Source of the DNA: Patagioenas fasciata
Taxonomy: Eukaryota > Chordata > Aves > Columbiformes > Columbidae
Direction: 5' to 3'
NCBI RefSeq assembly: GCF_037038585.1
Contig: NC_092520.1
Span: 193,048,604-193,112,603 of the forward strand
Length of the DNA: 64,000 nucleotides
Positions 1 to 12,613 of the stretch are shown in pieces. Position 1 is the first letter of the stretch; the number at the start of each line of letters is the position of its first letter. Position numbers and translations under genes: made by a program. The notes under the pieces were generated by a model that made no database searches, was not told the origin of the DNA, and saw only the letters and a list, made by a program, of their open reading frames with translations.

Positions 1-3000
1 AGAAATAACGTGAGGACACTAGCATAAACTACTGTCTCTCTTTTTGCCAGCAGATTTTAACCATTGACATGAGTTATTCAAATATTACACAAGTAGAAGT
101 TTCGAATACAGGCAAGTGAGCAAGTGAATACATGAAGTGAGCTAAGTTACAGCGTCTATTGTTTCCTTCAAGCCAAGTTTTGAGGGACCAGGAACAGCCC
201 AAATACTTGTGAGCATCACACAAAGAAGTGAACCGATACTACCTGGCCATGCCTGAGCACCCTACAGGAAGTCAACATTTCAGTGAGAGAAGCCAGGGAA
301 GGAGGTAAGAGAAAGATTTTGCATGATGCACTCAATAGAAAAGTTGTGTGTGTGCTCTTGAGAGCTGGCCAGCAGGGACAGCCAGCCTCTCAATAGATCC
401 CACCAGCCAAACAGAAGCCAACCTGACAGCATGATTTCCAGACTGAAAAAAAAAAAAAAAAAAGAAAAAAAAAAAGTCAAAAAAAGTCACCTTCTGTTAC
501 CGAGAGGAAAGAGAAGCTCCTGGTGCACCAGAAGAAAGGAAAGAGGCTGGACTGTGCCTGTCTGTCCAATGTTTACACTCACTGCCATGGGAAATGCTAA
601 AAAAACCTGCCAAGGCCCCAAATGCATTGACGGGCTCTGCAACACCCTCCCTTTCCCAGCCGTGGATTTGGCTCCATGTGTTCAAGGTCATCTCCAATAT
701 GGTGCAGATGTTTGGCCCTGACACAGCTTGGGAAAACAGCTGTGAGGAAGAGTAATAAGAAACTGCATCAGGACCTCTGCCTACCTTCTTTACTCAGCAC
801 CAACATTTCAGCTCTGGCCCTTGCCCTGAGCTCCTGCTTAAGCTACTCTCCTGGCCGTGTACCTTGCTGATCATGACCTTGCCTTGCTGATCCCAGCCTT
901 GACTTGCTGACCCGACTTCCTGGTTGACCATCAACCTGACTCACTACTATGGACTTCTCTGGCCACCACTGAACTGCTGGCTGAACTTGGTTACATGTAT
1001 GGACCTGTTTTGTCCTTCTCAATTAGGTGAGGCTGTGCTCCTGTTCATGAGACCACTGCCTTCTTGCCTTGCCGTCACTTCAACTCATCTCAATTTCCCT
1101 TGTGAAGCAGCCCACTCCTGATGCTTTCTGACACGAACAACAGTAAAATTATAAAACTACAATAATATGACAAGCCAACGGCTTCAACTGGAGACAATCT
1201 GTCCTGATGTCCACAGAGAACTGTTGGAGTGGGTAGCTGTATTGTGTCACTACCCAACACAGTCCTTCTGTGCTCACCTCTGAAGGTCCTCTCCTTTTTA
1301 CCACTGTATTTTCAGCAAGACCGCCTCCAAGTCCTGAAAGCTTAATAAGCAACTGTTTCACATGTTTTTTTTGCATCAAGCAGCAGAGTAACATAGGCAA
1401 AAAGCAGTCTCCTTAGATCATCAAGGAATAACAGGTCCACTTTCAAACAGTTAATTCATTCAACAAGTGTTTACTGTTTGTAAAGTGCACCTGAAAGGTC
1501 TAAAACCATCAACACATGAAATTTAGGCTATCTGAATTTGGGCCATAAGGTTTTGGACCTACTAAGGGCAGAAAATCACCTGCTAAGAGGTGGTATGCCT
1601 AGAAATTCACAAAAGGAGAGAGGACAGAGAAAAATTCAAGGTGAGCCATTTGACCAGGAGAAAGGCTGTAGATCAAGGTCAGTTTCTGTGATGCCCTCCC
1701 TCCCCTCTTCTCATGAAAACACTTAGATAAAAGGATACCATGACTATCAATCAGTTTATGCTATCCACTAGATCATCAGATGGGGCTATTGACCTGTATG
1801 TTTTATGTTGTAAAATCAATAGAAGAAAGGAAAAAAATGGTAAGAAAAAGAAAAATAGCAGCATGAAAATCTGAACTGCTGAGCACACTGTTTCTCAGGC
1901 TATCTTTGTTTGTGTATTCACATTGAGTGATATACTTCTCACAATTTCATCATAGATTAAAATTTTACTGGATTATGATGTTCTCAAAAAATATGACATT
2001 TAGGAACTTCAAAGTAGATATTAAAGCAATACTGAACTTCAAATTACAGGTTCAACTTGTTGAACAGAACTGTTAGACAGAAATATGGATGAATCACACT
2101 CATCCTGGGTATAATGGAATCAGGTATTTGCATAAGGATGATCACTGACTTCAATGAAAGTAGAAGCATTCGCACCACCTGAGTGCACAGCCTTGACATA
2201 TGCCAAGATAGAGTGAACACAATTTCACACCTGGAGCCCTGGTGAGCATAGACCAAGGTCTTGCTTCTCAGCTGCAGAGCTGTGGGGATGCATCAGGTGA
2301 GAATCCTAGCCCATGTCTTTGGTTTGAGTACAACCCAAACTGGATTATACTTCTATATTTCTGGCAAATGACCCTTAATTTCCTAATCCTCTTGACTATA
2401 ATCATTGTGAAGAGTTTCTACAGCACTGCTAAATGAGGGCCTTATCCAGAAGCCTTTACTCATGCAGAGATAGATCTACTTCTGAGAGGAAGGTGTAAAA
2501 GCAGACTTCAGACGCAGGTCCAACATCAGACATTAAAGAGTATAATTTGTCATTTTTACATTATTAAGAATATTTGTGCAGGATCTATAATTAAAACTAA
2601 AAGAGATGTCTCCTCCTTTTGCCAGCAGCTGTGTTACATCAATTAAATGGGTAAATAAGATCCTTCCCCAGAGGGGATATCACATGATCCTCTATTGATT
2701 AAGACTGCAGTAGAACGTTATTTGCAATCTTATTGCATAATGGAAATCAGGAGGTAGCTGTCATGGTTTCAGAAGACAAATTGCTGCTATCTTAGACAAT
2801 TCATAGGCCTCTTTCCCTCTTGCTGCTCTTAATTCACAGTTAATGCATGTCTGACAGGGCTTAGTTTCTTAAATCGGTCTACGGCACTGTATTCAACTCA
2901 AAGCTGGCTGTAAGCAGTAGTCTATGTGGCCCTGCATTATGATGGGTATTAAAGTGACCATTCCATCTATCATTCCTTCAGAACTATGCATTATTTAATA

Positions 3001-4391
3001 GAGTAACACAACTTCAAAAAAGGATGTGAAATTAAAAACAGACACCTCCTGCAGCATGCATGATTGTTCCCAGGAGAGACAGGCCTTCCCCACCAGGCAC
3101 AGCTCCAGAGTTGCTCCGTTTTGTGTACTTGATTTTCACAAGTAAAACATACAGCTTGAACAAGTCCACTACTCTCAAACCTGTGCAGCAAGTGCAGCCA
3201 GGGATCAGTTTTGAAAATGTAATGAACACCTGACCACAACCCAGTAGATATTTTGCCCCTCCACTGAACTGTAAGTCCATCATTATGCCCTTCATGGAAG
3301 GACAAAAATTTTTCTTTAAATGACTGAAACGCTCTTTACCAATTTGAGAAACCTTCAGAAAATAAAGCAATTCTTTCCTTACTTCTAATCAGTCTCTCAG
3401 TTACAACAGTCAGAAAACAAGTGCAACACTTGGCAAAACACATGACAGTAATATTTAACATCACTAGAATCTTCTCCACCAAAGAAAAAGAAAAGCTCCT
3501 TAAGCAGTCTTTGGTAGTTGAGAAGTTGTAGGACATAAGGCAAAATTTCTGAATGGAAGGAAAGAGTCTGGATAACAGGGAGTGGTAGGACAGTAGTAGA
3601 TTCAGACAAAAGTTACAGCTGTTCCATGTGTAGAAAAAGTGCTGAGCTTACCGTCATCTGTTTGCCATTGCACAAGATTCAAAATTAAATGTCTGCTGTT
3701 TGATCTGTTCCAGCTAAGTTGATTGATTAGAATGTGTTCATCTTCCCTTCTAATTTAGCAAGTTTAAAAGTGGCATGTTTAGTTTTCCATTACTTATAAT
3801 GCCAGAGCCTAATAAAGTACACAGAAGGAAATGCCAGTAGAAATGTTGTCCAAAGGTAATTTCTCACAAAGTAATAACAAAGTCCGCAAAAAAATATTAT
3901 CTTGTAAAAAATATGGAGGAGGTTAAGATTTCAAGGAAATCAAAGATATTTCAGTACACTTCATTTGGCTAGACATGCACATCAATAGCACTAGATTGTT
4001 ACTGACATATCTTCCCATTTAGGGAAATTATCCGGTCTTCCTACAAATTGATTTGTGTTTAAAACTTACATTTCATTCTCATGGAAATCTGCGAAATCAA
4101 TCTCAACCTAGTCTTGATGAGCATAAATGCTCAATACGGAGAAAATGTGAGTAGTAAAAAAATAAGGATATAAATCCCTAAAGAATTAAAATGTGCTCTG
4201 CTTGCTCAGCACTTCAAAAGCAGCATTCAGCACCTTAAACTAAGGTTTGCAATTGTTGCTTTTTTCTATTTTTTTTTTCCTTCGATTTGAAAGGGCAAAC
4301 CAGTCATTTCAGATTTCTGAATAAAAAAAAAATCACCCCACTTATTTCATCGTGCTTGAAATTTAAAAGAAATATAGAAAATGCTCCTTAC
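1..4391 (-). other. GRM8: GRM8 intron downstream of the first coding exon (partial)
   Basis: This is the intron following the first coding exon, read leftwards and running off the window. The minus-strand donor reads AAG|GTAAGG at its right end. I see no further GRM8 exon here, as expected for a gene whose introns are very long in other vertebrates. It contains an A-rich tract at 446-485 and a degenerate CTTGCTGA-type repetitive stretch at about 850-930. The open frames are short and carry no recognisable domain. Confidence 0.8.
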
Positions 4392-4901
4392 CTTAAAGAG
4401 TCTTAAAATATTTGCAACCATAATGGACACAGAACTTGCTGCAGCACCTATCACACCTGATATCTTGTCTGGCTTAGTGAAAATAGGTGGGTCACCATTT
4501 GCACACTTCACATCTGAACCATCTTTTTCTATCAACGCTTGCACAAATGTTAAGGATTGCTCCAATGCATAAGTGTCCCTGGAACACGTATCAAGGATCC
4601 GGACACCTAAGGTGATATTGGTAAGAAGATCAGGGTCTTTATTAATCTGATCAATTGCATACAGCATTGCCTCTAGTCTGTGGATCCCTTTCTCCTTCTT
4701 GAGCTCCCCACAAGGCACCCCTCTATCCCCTTTTGCATGGACAGGGAACAGTCCTCCCAAGATGATGTCCCCATCCAGTCGGATGGAGTGAGCGTATTCC
4801 TGGCCATGAGTTCTTTGCATCAGGGTGAGTATCCAGTAGCATTTGGCTGTTAACAGGAAGAAACAATGGCATGAAACTAATTGTTTTCCTCTGTATACCA
4901 T
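4392..4901 (-). CDS. GRM8: GRM8 first coding exon (metabotropic glutamate receptor 8, N-terminal 170 residues)
   Basis: This exon encodes the start of metabotropic glutamate receptor 8, a class C, group III, Gi/o-coupled receptor that senses glutamate at presynaptic membranes. The 510 nt give exactly 170 codons and end in phase 0 at the donor AAG|GTAAGG. Residues 1 to about 33 form a hydrophobic signal peptide. From about residue 37 the sequence is the first lobe of the Venus-flytrap ligand-binding domain and is close to mammalian GRM8 as I recall it. Visible landmarks are Cys64 and Cys106 (the conserved disulfide), Lys71 and Arg75 in KGIHR, Ser156 in the AAASSVS motif (positions matching glutamate-contact residues of group III receptors), and an N-glycosylation sequon NIT at Asn95. 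The start ATG has a strong context (A at -3, G at +4). GRM8 is preferred over GRM4 or GRM7 because of the signal-peptide segment FFLLTAK and the ZNF800 neighbour. The remaining exons lie beyond the left edge. Confidence 0.96.
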
Positions 4902-4998
4902 CTTCTCTGAAGACTTTGTCGCTATCCAGTATCCAGGTTTTCTTCTTGCTAAAGGGTGGAGCTGACCATTTGGAGCTGCACTTTCTGGAGGCTACCAT
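4723..4998 (-). CDS. Upstream ORF 3, overlapping the GRM8 start codon out of frame (91 codons)
   Basis: The ATG at 4998 (G at +4) opens a 91-codon frame that runs 179 nt past the GRM8 initiation codon in a different frame and ends at 4723. Ribosomes starting here could not reinitiate at the receptor ATG, so a uORF of this shape usually lowers main-frame output. The overlapping part is simply GRM8 coding sequence read in another frame, so peptide conservation there would be a by-product. The existence of the ORF is certain; its translation is inference. Confidence 0.35.
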   Translation of the reverse strand: MVASRKCSSKWSAPPFSKKKTWILDSDKVFREDGIQRKTISFMPLFLPVNSQMLLDTHPDAKNSWPGIRSLHPTGWGHHLGRTVPCPCKRG

Positions 4999-5026
4999 CA
5001 GTGCCCAGTAAGTAATATAGAACCAT
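4949..5026 (-). CDS. Upstream ORF 2 in the GRM8 leader (25 codons)
   Basis: The ATG at 5026 (G at +4, C at -3) opens 25 codons ending in TAG at 4949-4951, 48 nt short of the GRM8 start. It overlaps the longer uORF 3 in another frame. There is no recognisable product. Any role would be in translational control of the receptor mRNA. Confidence 0.35.
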   Translation of the reverse strand: MVLYYLLGTDGSLQKVQLQMVSSTL

Positions 5027-5047
5027 GTGGTAGGTAGAAAAAGGATC

Positions 5048-5098
5048 TCAGCAGAAGTACATAAAACGTGTTTTACAAAAAATGTCCACTGATGTCAT
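5048..5098 (-). CDS. Upstream ORF 1 in the GRM8 leader (16 codons)
   Basis: The ATG at 5098 opens 16 codons ending in TGA at 5048-5050, wholly upstream of the receptor start. A second in-frame ATG lies within it. The peptide resembles nothing I recognise. If translated, it would act mainly by engaging scanning ribosomes. It depends on the inferred 5' UTR exon boundary at 5224. Confidence 0.35.
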   Translation of the reverse strand: MTSVDIFCKTRFMYFC

Positions 5099-5224
5099 GG
5101 GTTGATCAGCTTTTCTGAGAGGTGGTTTTTAATTGACGGTGAAGTGAAGGGTAGTATCTCTGGTCCTGATGCCAGGAGGTCAGTATCTTCTGTCCTTATA
5201 TTTTACCCTGCAACTGAGGTACTT

Positions 5225-8200
5225 CTGAAAGAAACAGTGAGAAATACCATTTAGTTCAGCAGTTTTATACCTGTCATACAGTGTATTTACATTTTAATAT
5301 GAGTTACATCACCTACGTTTTACTTTTTATATTCTGTAAGGGAGTAATTCTTGGCCTTCTGTGAATCTGAACATCTGGCTGCATTGTACTACAAGCCAGG
5401 AAACTGATGATACCAGCAGAAAAAAAGCCAAATCGGGGGAACTAAACTTGGCTTGGTGTTCAGATTCCCACCAGTAATTTGTATTTACCTTCACAATGCA
5501 TGACATACAGAAACGGACTTGATCCATAACACACTGTATTTTCTGTTTTGCTGTATCATTCTGTTCCAGTCTACAGAAGTGCAAGAACTACTTACACTCA
5601 CAGAGAGGTTTCATTTATGACAATGGAGTAATCAGGACTCCTGAATTTAAGCACGCTCTTCAGCTGCTGCAGCACAAGCACATTCAATTCATTTGGATAG
5701 TAAACTGATCATTTCTCCAGTGGAATTCACTTTTTTTTCTGGACTTACTATATACTTAAAATGTCTTCCAGATAATTTCTAACACTATATTACTTTTTTG
5801 AAAAGGTAGCTGATTTCTTAAGCAAAAAGATCACAATGTATTCTGTTAGGAAACCAGCTGAACATCCAGTATTCCCTTTCCAACATTTTACTTGAGCTGA
5901 GGTCCAATATTAAGACAATCTCTATTCTCTGCTTGCATTTGGACCAAATTAAATAGGAACAATGTTGTGCCCCCACTGACATCCAGAAAAGTCTCACTGA
6001 TTTTAACAAGATCAGGATTTCAAACTACATACCTAAACACCTGACTGGCTGTTATAAATATCTCCAAATGGCCCCCACTTAAATTCTCAAGTGAGTGGTA
6101 TTTATTTATTTCAAAATTTAACAATGTTACACATGCTTGAATAAAGTTTTATACCTCTGAGGAGAAGAGAGTGAGCTAATTTAACCTAATACTAAATAGG
6201 CACACCGTGGGTAACCACACCTGAGCCAGTCTCTCAAGGCAGCTGCTGTAGCATATGGAGAGTAGTGGACATTCTAGGGTGCAATACACCCTTTTCTTTA
6301 AAAAAAGTTTTAATTATTATTAAATTGATCACAGTGAAAAAGTGCCTACCTCACTGCCTTTACAGAAAATCCAACCAACAGGTTCATCTGAAGATATGCA
6401 CTTTGTCATTTGTGATCTGACTGGTTCCTTCCAAAAATATGATCAAATTAGAAGACAATGACAGACAAAATTAGAAGACAGTTATAGACAGCTACACTGT
6501 TTTTCAAAGATGGGTTTTTTTCCACAAGATTTTTATATGTTCTGTGGTAACAAAGCTCAAAATGTGACTTGATAATGCTTTAAATTGATCATCCTCTTCT
6601 CACATCTATTTTGTTACGTTTTTACTCAAATGATAACATTAAGCTCACAAAAGCTGAAGAAGAGTTTTTAAATAACAGTTATTTGAAGACCTGAGAAAAA
6701 GGTTCGCAATAGAAAATCTTCTATGGAATGCAAAGGTATCTGGGTGTGATTTGGTAACAGAGTGACGACTTGAAAATGAAATGTGTTTAATGGGTGTGAA
6801 TAAAAGTACTGCAATTGGGAACAGCAGTACACAAGATTTTCAGCACCTCTTAACATTTAGTTTTGCTTGAATTTGGCTCAGGGTTGAATCTAAATGAAAA
6901 AAAAATGTCTGTGCTGTTTTATGTGATAATCTCATCATTCTCCTCTGGCTCCTTTTGGGCACGTAGTTTAAATATCTGACCAGGCTTTGGCCCCGTGAAC
7001 CAAACTCAGACACACTCACAAATGGAGCGATTTGACTAACGTCACTGTGTGAGCTGATCCAACCCCATGGGATGTTTCTCGTATGGCCCATGCTGTAGAG
7101 AAATGACTGTGTTTACTATTAACTGGCCACAACTGTCTGATGTCTTGATTGCCTTGGCAGGAAAACACAGTTAAGGATACAAGTAGTAAAGAGTTAAGAA
7201 TTGTAGCTGAACCTAAAATAGGCACAGAAGCAATTTCCTTTTTGGTTCCACAAGGAACAACCAAGTGATTAGCCTGTGCATGTGTGTACAACCCATACAC
7301 GGAGCAATTCTCTGAGGTAATGAAAGATAAGACTGCTCTTACTTAACACTGTACAAAGAACAAGAAGGCACCATTGAAAAAGTGAAAATATTCATGAATT
7401 TTTAAAATGACATTTTTTCTCTTGCTCAGCCTCACGTCAATTCCTCACAGCCAAAGAACACCCAGAAATTAATGCAACTGTCAGTCTTTGTAGAAACAAA
7501 TATTGATGAATTCAACTATTACAACCCAAATCCCAACAACAATGGAGAAGGCAGAGTAAGCCTCAGTCCAGTACCATATGTGGAACTGACTGAAAGTCAA
7601 ATTAATTGATAATGAGCATTTTTCAACAGTATAGTCTACATAAGCATTAATTGTTCTGCCTCAGCTTGCATGTTTTCCTGATAAAATATGTTTCTTTGCT
7701 GCAAGTGTCCACAGCTTGTCTATAAAACACACATAAAATTTTAAAATGGTGTTTTTAAAAATTTAAGACCTTTTAGTCTTTTTTATGTTACCTAAGAAAT
7801 AAAAGCTTCTATTACAGTGCCTAATTTATTCATGCCACACTGCTTTTCATATATTGATTAATATTAACTTTTACAGAATGTCATAAGCCTGTGTAGCTAA
7901 GTAGAAAGCATCTGATGTAAATTAATGCCATTTTTATCAATGAATTTTAGTGAAAAAGCATGGGCCTCAGGGCTATAAAGCCTGAATGAACTTTCCTCAT
8001 GTGCAGAGATTTCATTCAAAGTGAAATACTGTCCTTTTCCAATTGACCATAAAAGTTTGAATTAATGCAAATATACTCTCAATTTGCCAGGTTCCCCACT
8101 GTAGTAGTTGGTGTTCACTAGAAACATGACTTCAGAGGAGAAATTCACACATTTCCCCAGCACGGTCCGAGAGTAAGTGCACCACAAAGCCTCTCTTCCA

Positions 8201-9943
8201 GTCACCTTGGAATATATGCTTCTCTTGGGTTTAATTCATTAAATATATCTGGCATTATCAGAACATACTGCTATTTTTAAAGTCAGCATTTCAGCACAGA
8301 CCTCACTTGTTCTGCTAGAATATATATTTATTTTTAAACCTAAGGAGGCGGACTACTGCAAGACAGGGGACTTGGAAACTTATGCATGTAGTGTCTGGTT
8401 CTGAAACTACTTCCTGCTTAAAATCATTCAGCTTTATATATATGTAGCACTCAAGGATGGGTACTCTGGTCCCCTGTTGCCAGAGTCAGTGCATCAGCCT
8501 GTGCCTGGACTGGTCACTATTCCAACCACAGACTCACTGCACTGAGAGATGGGCTTATCATGAAAGTTCTTTATGTTAATGAACACGTCTAAATAACGAG
8601 CTGAGAGTGACAGAGAAATAACTTTAAATAATATAGGTGACTCTATTTTGATAACAATGTTCTGGAAAGAGCCACCATCAGCTGGCACTGAAAGTGTGGC
8701 TGAAACCATAGAGAAAGATATAATTTCTTCACCTGGAAATATTGCTTAAAAAAATCTCACAATTACAGACAGATGCAGGAACAAGGACTACTCTTCAGAG
8801 CATAAGCAGGAAAACATGTTCACTGAACTTCATCAAACATTTTTTAATTGTCATTGCCAGACAGACACACATGAATCCTTTACCGAGGGACAAAAAAGGC
8901 TATTTAGTGGCCGGAAAACACCTGAGAAAAAGTATTTAAAATTTTGTCTGAGACCAAAATATTCATTTGTCATTGCATTTGAAGTACATTTGAATTGCAC
9001 TAAAATAAAAGAAAACCAATATTCTGTGAACTAGAAAAGAAGGAGTTTTAGGGTGGAAACCCACTTCTACTTTGGCAAAATGTCAGACTGTCCAGTCAAC
9101 GCAAAACTGAGCTAGTTCTACTGAATGAAAATAAATTAACAGCATCTTCCATTACGAAGTTATGAGGAGGAAAAAGAAATGCAAAACTGTTTATTTTTAC
9201 TTTCTACTTCTAATATGTTACATCTGAACTACCAAAAAGGATCATCTTGCTAATGTTCATTTCAATATTCATAAATTTTGCCTTTTCTGCACAGCAGTTA
9301 GTGATGAACAAATAGCTGAATTTCCACAAAGTAAAGAGTTGCCACCTGCATAGAGTAACCTGACACATATAGAAGATTAATAGGTTTTGCTGACAACAGA
9401 GAGGAATTTGGGAAACTGTAGGTCTTGACATCGCAACTCCTAACTTGCAGGAGTATTCTTCATTGATGTAAGTAGTCTTATCTACTTCAGCTCTTCTGTA
9501 ATGATTTGCTGTGCCCCTGCCACGGAGGTAACCTTTACACAATAATCGGGACTTCAAGGCAAGTCACCCTCAGCATCTCGTTTACAGAACTATTTATTCC
9601 TAGTGCACCATGAAGGAAATGTCTCCACTCAGTCTGATCAACCGTTTTTCAAATACCCCAAAGCACCTGCCTTCTCTTTCTACCCTGCAAATAGCCATTT
9701 TCCAAACAAACTACCCTGCTGAAAACCAACATGAGTCCTTTTGCCGGGGTGAGACTAATAGGAGCTTACACTTTTTAAAAAGGCAATAACATCAAATATT
9801 TTCATTCGCCCTTGCTTGGTCTCACAGCTGGATAAACCCCATCAATACTAACACCTTTAGAGTTGTTTTCACCTCTGGTCTGGCAAGCGATGATCAAGAT
9901 TTTCCCAAGCAGCCTAGGAGAGCTTCCTCTGCTGTTTTTGTTT
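5225..9943 (-). other. GRM8: Intron or 5' flank between the GRM8 first coding exon and its CpG island
   Basis: About 4.7 kb of AT-rich sequence lies between the acceptor at 5225 and the island at about 9.94 kb. It is most simply the intron separating a noncoding first exon in the island from the coding exon. The minus-strand frames at 6840-7300 and 9210-9557 are the longest here and show no domain or splice context. I recognise no repeats in it. A possible minus-strand donor (GAG|GTGAAA) occurs near 9860, close to the island edge. Confidence 0.5.
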
Positions 9944-10174
9944 TCATTTTACCCTCTTCCCACCAGACTCCCGGTCCCCAGCCGGCGCAGCTGGGTTCAG
10001 AGCAGGCGCTGGTAGCGCAGCCCAGCGAGAGGGGCTCTGCCCCGGGAAACACAGCCGCTCACAGACATCGTTCCGGGGCATCCTGCAGGGAAGCCCCCGT
10101 GTCTGCGTCCGACCCCAGCGGCGACCCCGGCGAGAGGCCGCGCCCCTCGGGTGCCCAGATCTCGGCGAGCCCCG

Positions 10175-10400
10175 CACGGCATCCCGCGCTCCGCACCCCG
10201 CGCACCGCACGCCGGTGCACTCCGCACAGCACTCCGCACTTCACCCTGAGAACTGCCCCCCCGCCCATCCCGCCCAACCCTCCGCACCGCACCCCGCTCA
10301 TCCCACCCAGCCCTCCGCACCGCACCCCGCGCACCCCGCACGGCATCGTGCTCTCCCCCACACTCTCCCCGCCCGGCTCCGGCGCGCACCGCCGGAGCAA
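10175..10400. repeat. C-rich, G-poor imperfect repeats inside the CpG island
   Basis: The plus strand is strongly C-rich and G-poor here, built from degenerate CCGCACC and CCGCACCCCGC units. A 20-nt unit at 10278-10297 recurs exactly at 10311-10330, a 33-bp period. The minus strand is correspondingly G-rich. This is likely a degenerate minisatellite within the GRM8 island. Confidence 0.6.
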
Positions 10401-11214
10401 ACACCCAGCCACGCACCCGCTTTCCATGCGGCTTCTCCGTGCTTTCCCAGCTGCCTTTCGGCTACTAATGCATCCCGACACCTTTCTGGGCCCCAGGAAG
10501 GGCTAGTGCGGCCCGCCCGGCCCCGCCCGGCGGAGGGGCCCGGGGAGCGCCCCCAGGGCTGGGCGAGCCGCCTCTCCGCGCCCAACTCCGCGACCATCGC
10601 CCGTCACCGCGGTGTTTCTCCCTTGAAGGGAGCCCCCTATTGTTCTCCACTTTACTTAGCTGAGCTATTTGTTTTGGGTTTTTTTTCTCTTCCCAGGCTC
10701 ATCCCTACCCCAGCTGGCTTCTGTTCTTGCGGGATTCCGGCACAGCCTCGGCGCGGCTCTCCCCGGGGCCTCGCTCCTTCCAGCTAGCGGCCGTAAGAAG
10801 GGTTTAAACTGCTTCACCCCTCGGCCTTGCAGCCGAGGCGGTCGGTGTGCGACGGGCGGCGGGCACATGCGGATCTCCCGGCTGGAGCCGAGGCTCTGGC
10901 GGTCCCCTTCGACCCCTGATCCCCGGCCGAGAGCACCGCGCCTCCGCCAACGGCCGTGCAACAACAAGCGTCGCCTTTTATTTACAGCTGCCGGTGATTC
11001 CTTCCTCTCCTTGCATCAACTGGTCAGCTTTAATGCGCTTCTGTTCCCCCTTAATGAAAACCTAAGTCTCTCTTAATGAATCTCCCATCCCAGAGGTCAG
11101 AAGCTCGCAAACTTCAAAATGCCAACGCCGGATTTGCGGGCACTTTGGGTCACTGATCGATTTTTATCACTTGAGTTGTGCTGGTTTGTTTTTTGGCCGG
11201 GAGGAGGGAGGGGT

Positions 11215-11273
11215 GCGGGGGGCGTGTGTTTGGTTGGTTGGTTGGTTGCTGGTTTGCTTTTTTTTTTTTAAAC
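11215..11273. repeat. GT-rich simple repeat with (GGTT)n
   Basis: A G-run is followed by a short GTGTGT stretch, about four GGTT units and a poly-T run. It lies in the central, less CpG-dense part of the GRM8 island and has no coding potential. Confidence 0.6.
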
Positions 11274-12253
11274 CATGTTATACGTTCACCTGCCAACACT
11301 TCGGATTCCCGCAACAAACACATTCCAGCACCGGGGGCAGCTAACCTTCCGCCGCGGACGGTCACAGCTTCTCTCCCTCTTCCTCGAGAGAGGAAGCCCC
11401 CGGAGTTCCGCGGGGATCCCCCACCCCCTTCCCACCGCAGGGAAACGGGGGTCTCCCGCTAGGAGCCGAGAGAGCGGAGCCCACCCGGCAAGCGGTGCGC
11501 TGCAGCTCGCCCGACCCTGGCCCCGGCGTCGAGCGAGAAGTTGACGGCTGCGGGTGCGGTTGGCCCCGTCCCCCCGGGGCAGCGGGAGCCCCCTCTTTCC
11601 TCCGGCCAGCGAAACGTGAACAGGACGACGGGGAGCGCGGGGGAACCCCTGTGCGCGCCCCCTCCTCTCGGGAGTGGGTGAGGACCCAGTTAAGGAGGCA
11701 AGGGGGAGATCCCACAGTTCAAGAGCAGGGATATCCTCCCTTTTTGCTCGCTGTTGTGACGGCACCATGCCCGGGATCTCTTTCGTTAGAGCTGATTGGG
11801 GGAGGATACGGACAATAAAAATTATAAATAATTAAAGGAAAAAAAAAAAAAAAAAAGCCCCCGGCGCCACGAAGCAGGTGGAGAGGATCGCCCAGCCCAA
11901 AAACGTTAACTGAGGCAAAACTTGCATTGTTTGTGGACTCCTCTCCCTTTAAAATAAGAACCAAAGGAGACACACACACATACACAAATACCTTGATCGA
12001 AAAGAGTTGCATATCCATATTACTGTAGAGGTCACTGGAATTAATACGCGGCGCCGATCGGGAATAGCATGAGGTAATTTCTGTACAACCCTCGTCTCAA
12101 ATAGCTTCCCCTGGTAGAGTCAGCTTAATATGCAGAAGCTCAGCCTGGGACAGGTATCCAGGAGAGCGATTTCAGTCGTGCTGCGTAACACTCGGGATTA
12201 GCCAAGCCGAATCTGCTCCACGGTCTCCTTCCTTATTCCTCCTCCCCTCGTCT

Positions 12254-12282
12254 GAAAAAAAAAAAAAAAAAAAAAAAAAAAA
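12254..12282 (+). repeat. Poly(A) tract in the CpG island
   Basis: An uninterrupted run of close to 30 A residues on the plus strand (poly-T on the minus strand) lies between a pyrimidine-rich segment and GC-rich island sequence. Runs of this length can exclude nucleosomes and vary in length. Confidence 0.85.
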
Positions 12283-12613
12283 GCCAACTTTTTTGGGACC
12301 AGTGGCTCAGCCCCCGTGACGATATCCACCCTCTGCCGCCTCGCCGCTCAATTACAGCGGCAAACCCACGCAGCGGACCGGCCGTGCCCTTCACAGCCAA
12401 GTAAGAAAATGCCTCCGCCCTCCCGGCCTGTCCCCTCTCCCCGGCGGAGCGGTCCCCGCCAGGATCCCGCGGCTCGGTGCCCTGGCGCCGGCGGGAGCGG
12501 CGCTGCCCGCGTTTACCGCGGTCCGGCCGGGCGGGCGGGGCAGGACACGGCGGGGCGGCCGCGGCGCCGCACTTGTAGCTGTTCGTGGTGCTGAAGGCGG
12601 CGGCGCTCCCCGG

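Larger units (their letters stand above)
4902..5224 (-). other. GRM8: GRM8 5' UTR portion of the first coding exon
   Basis: A good minus-strand 3' splice site lies immediately upstream. A pyrimidine-rich run ends in TTTCTTTCAG (AG at 5225-5226), with plausible branch-point sequences 25-35 nt before it. The exon would therefore be 4392-5224 (833 nt), with 323 nt of leader. The leader holds three upstream ATGs: one 16-codon ORF, one 25-codon ORF, and one that overlaps the receptor start out of frame. The boundary is inferred from splice-site quality only, with no transcript evidence. Confidence 0.6.

Noticed and set aside
4347-4391. Extension of the GRM8 open frame past residue 170
   Set aside because: It reads through a strong donor (AAG|GTAAGG) exactly where the known exon ends; the extra 14 codons are intronic.
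10215-10787. Plus-strand 190-codon Pro/His-rich ORF
   Set aside because: Its repetitive part is the translation of the C-rich minisatellite in the island.
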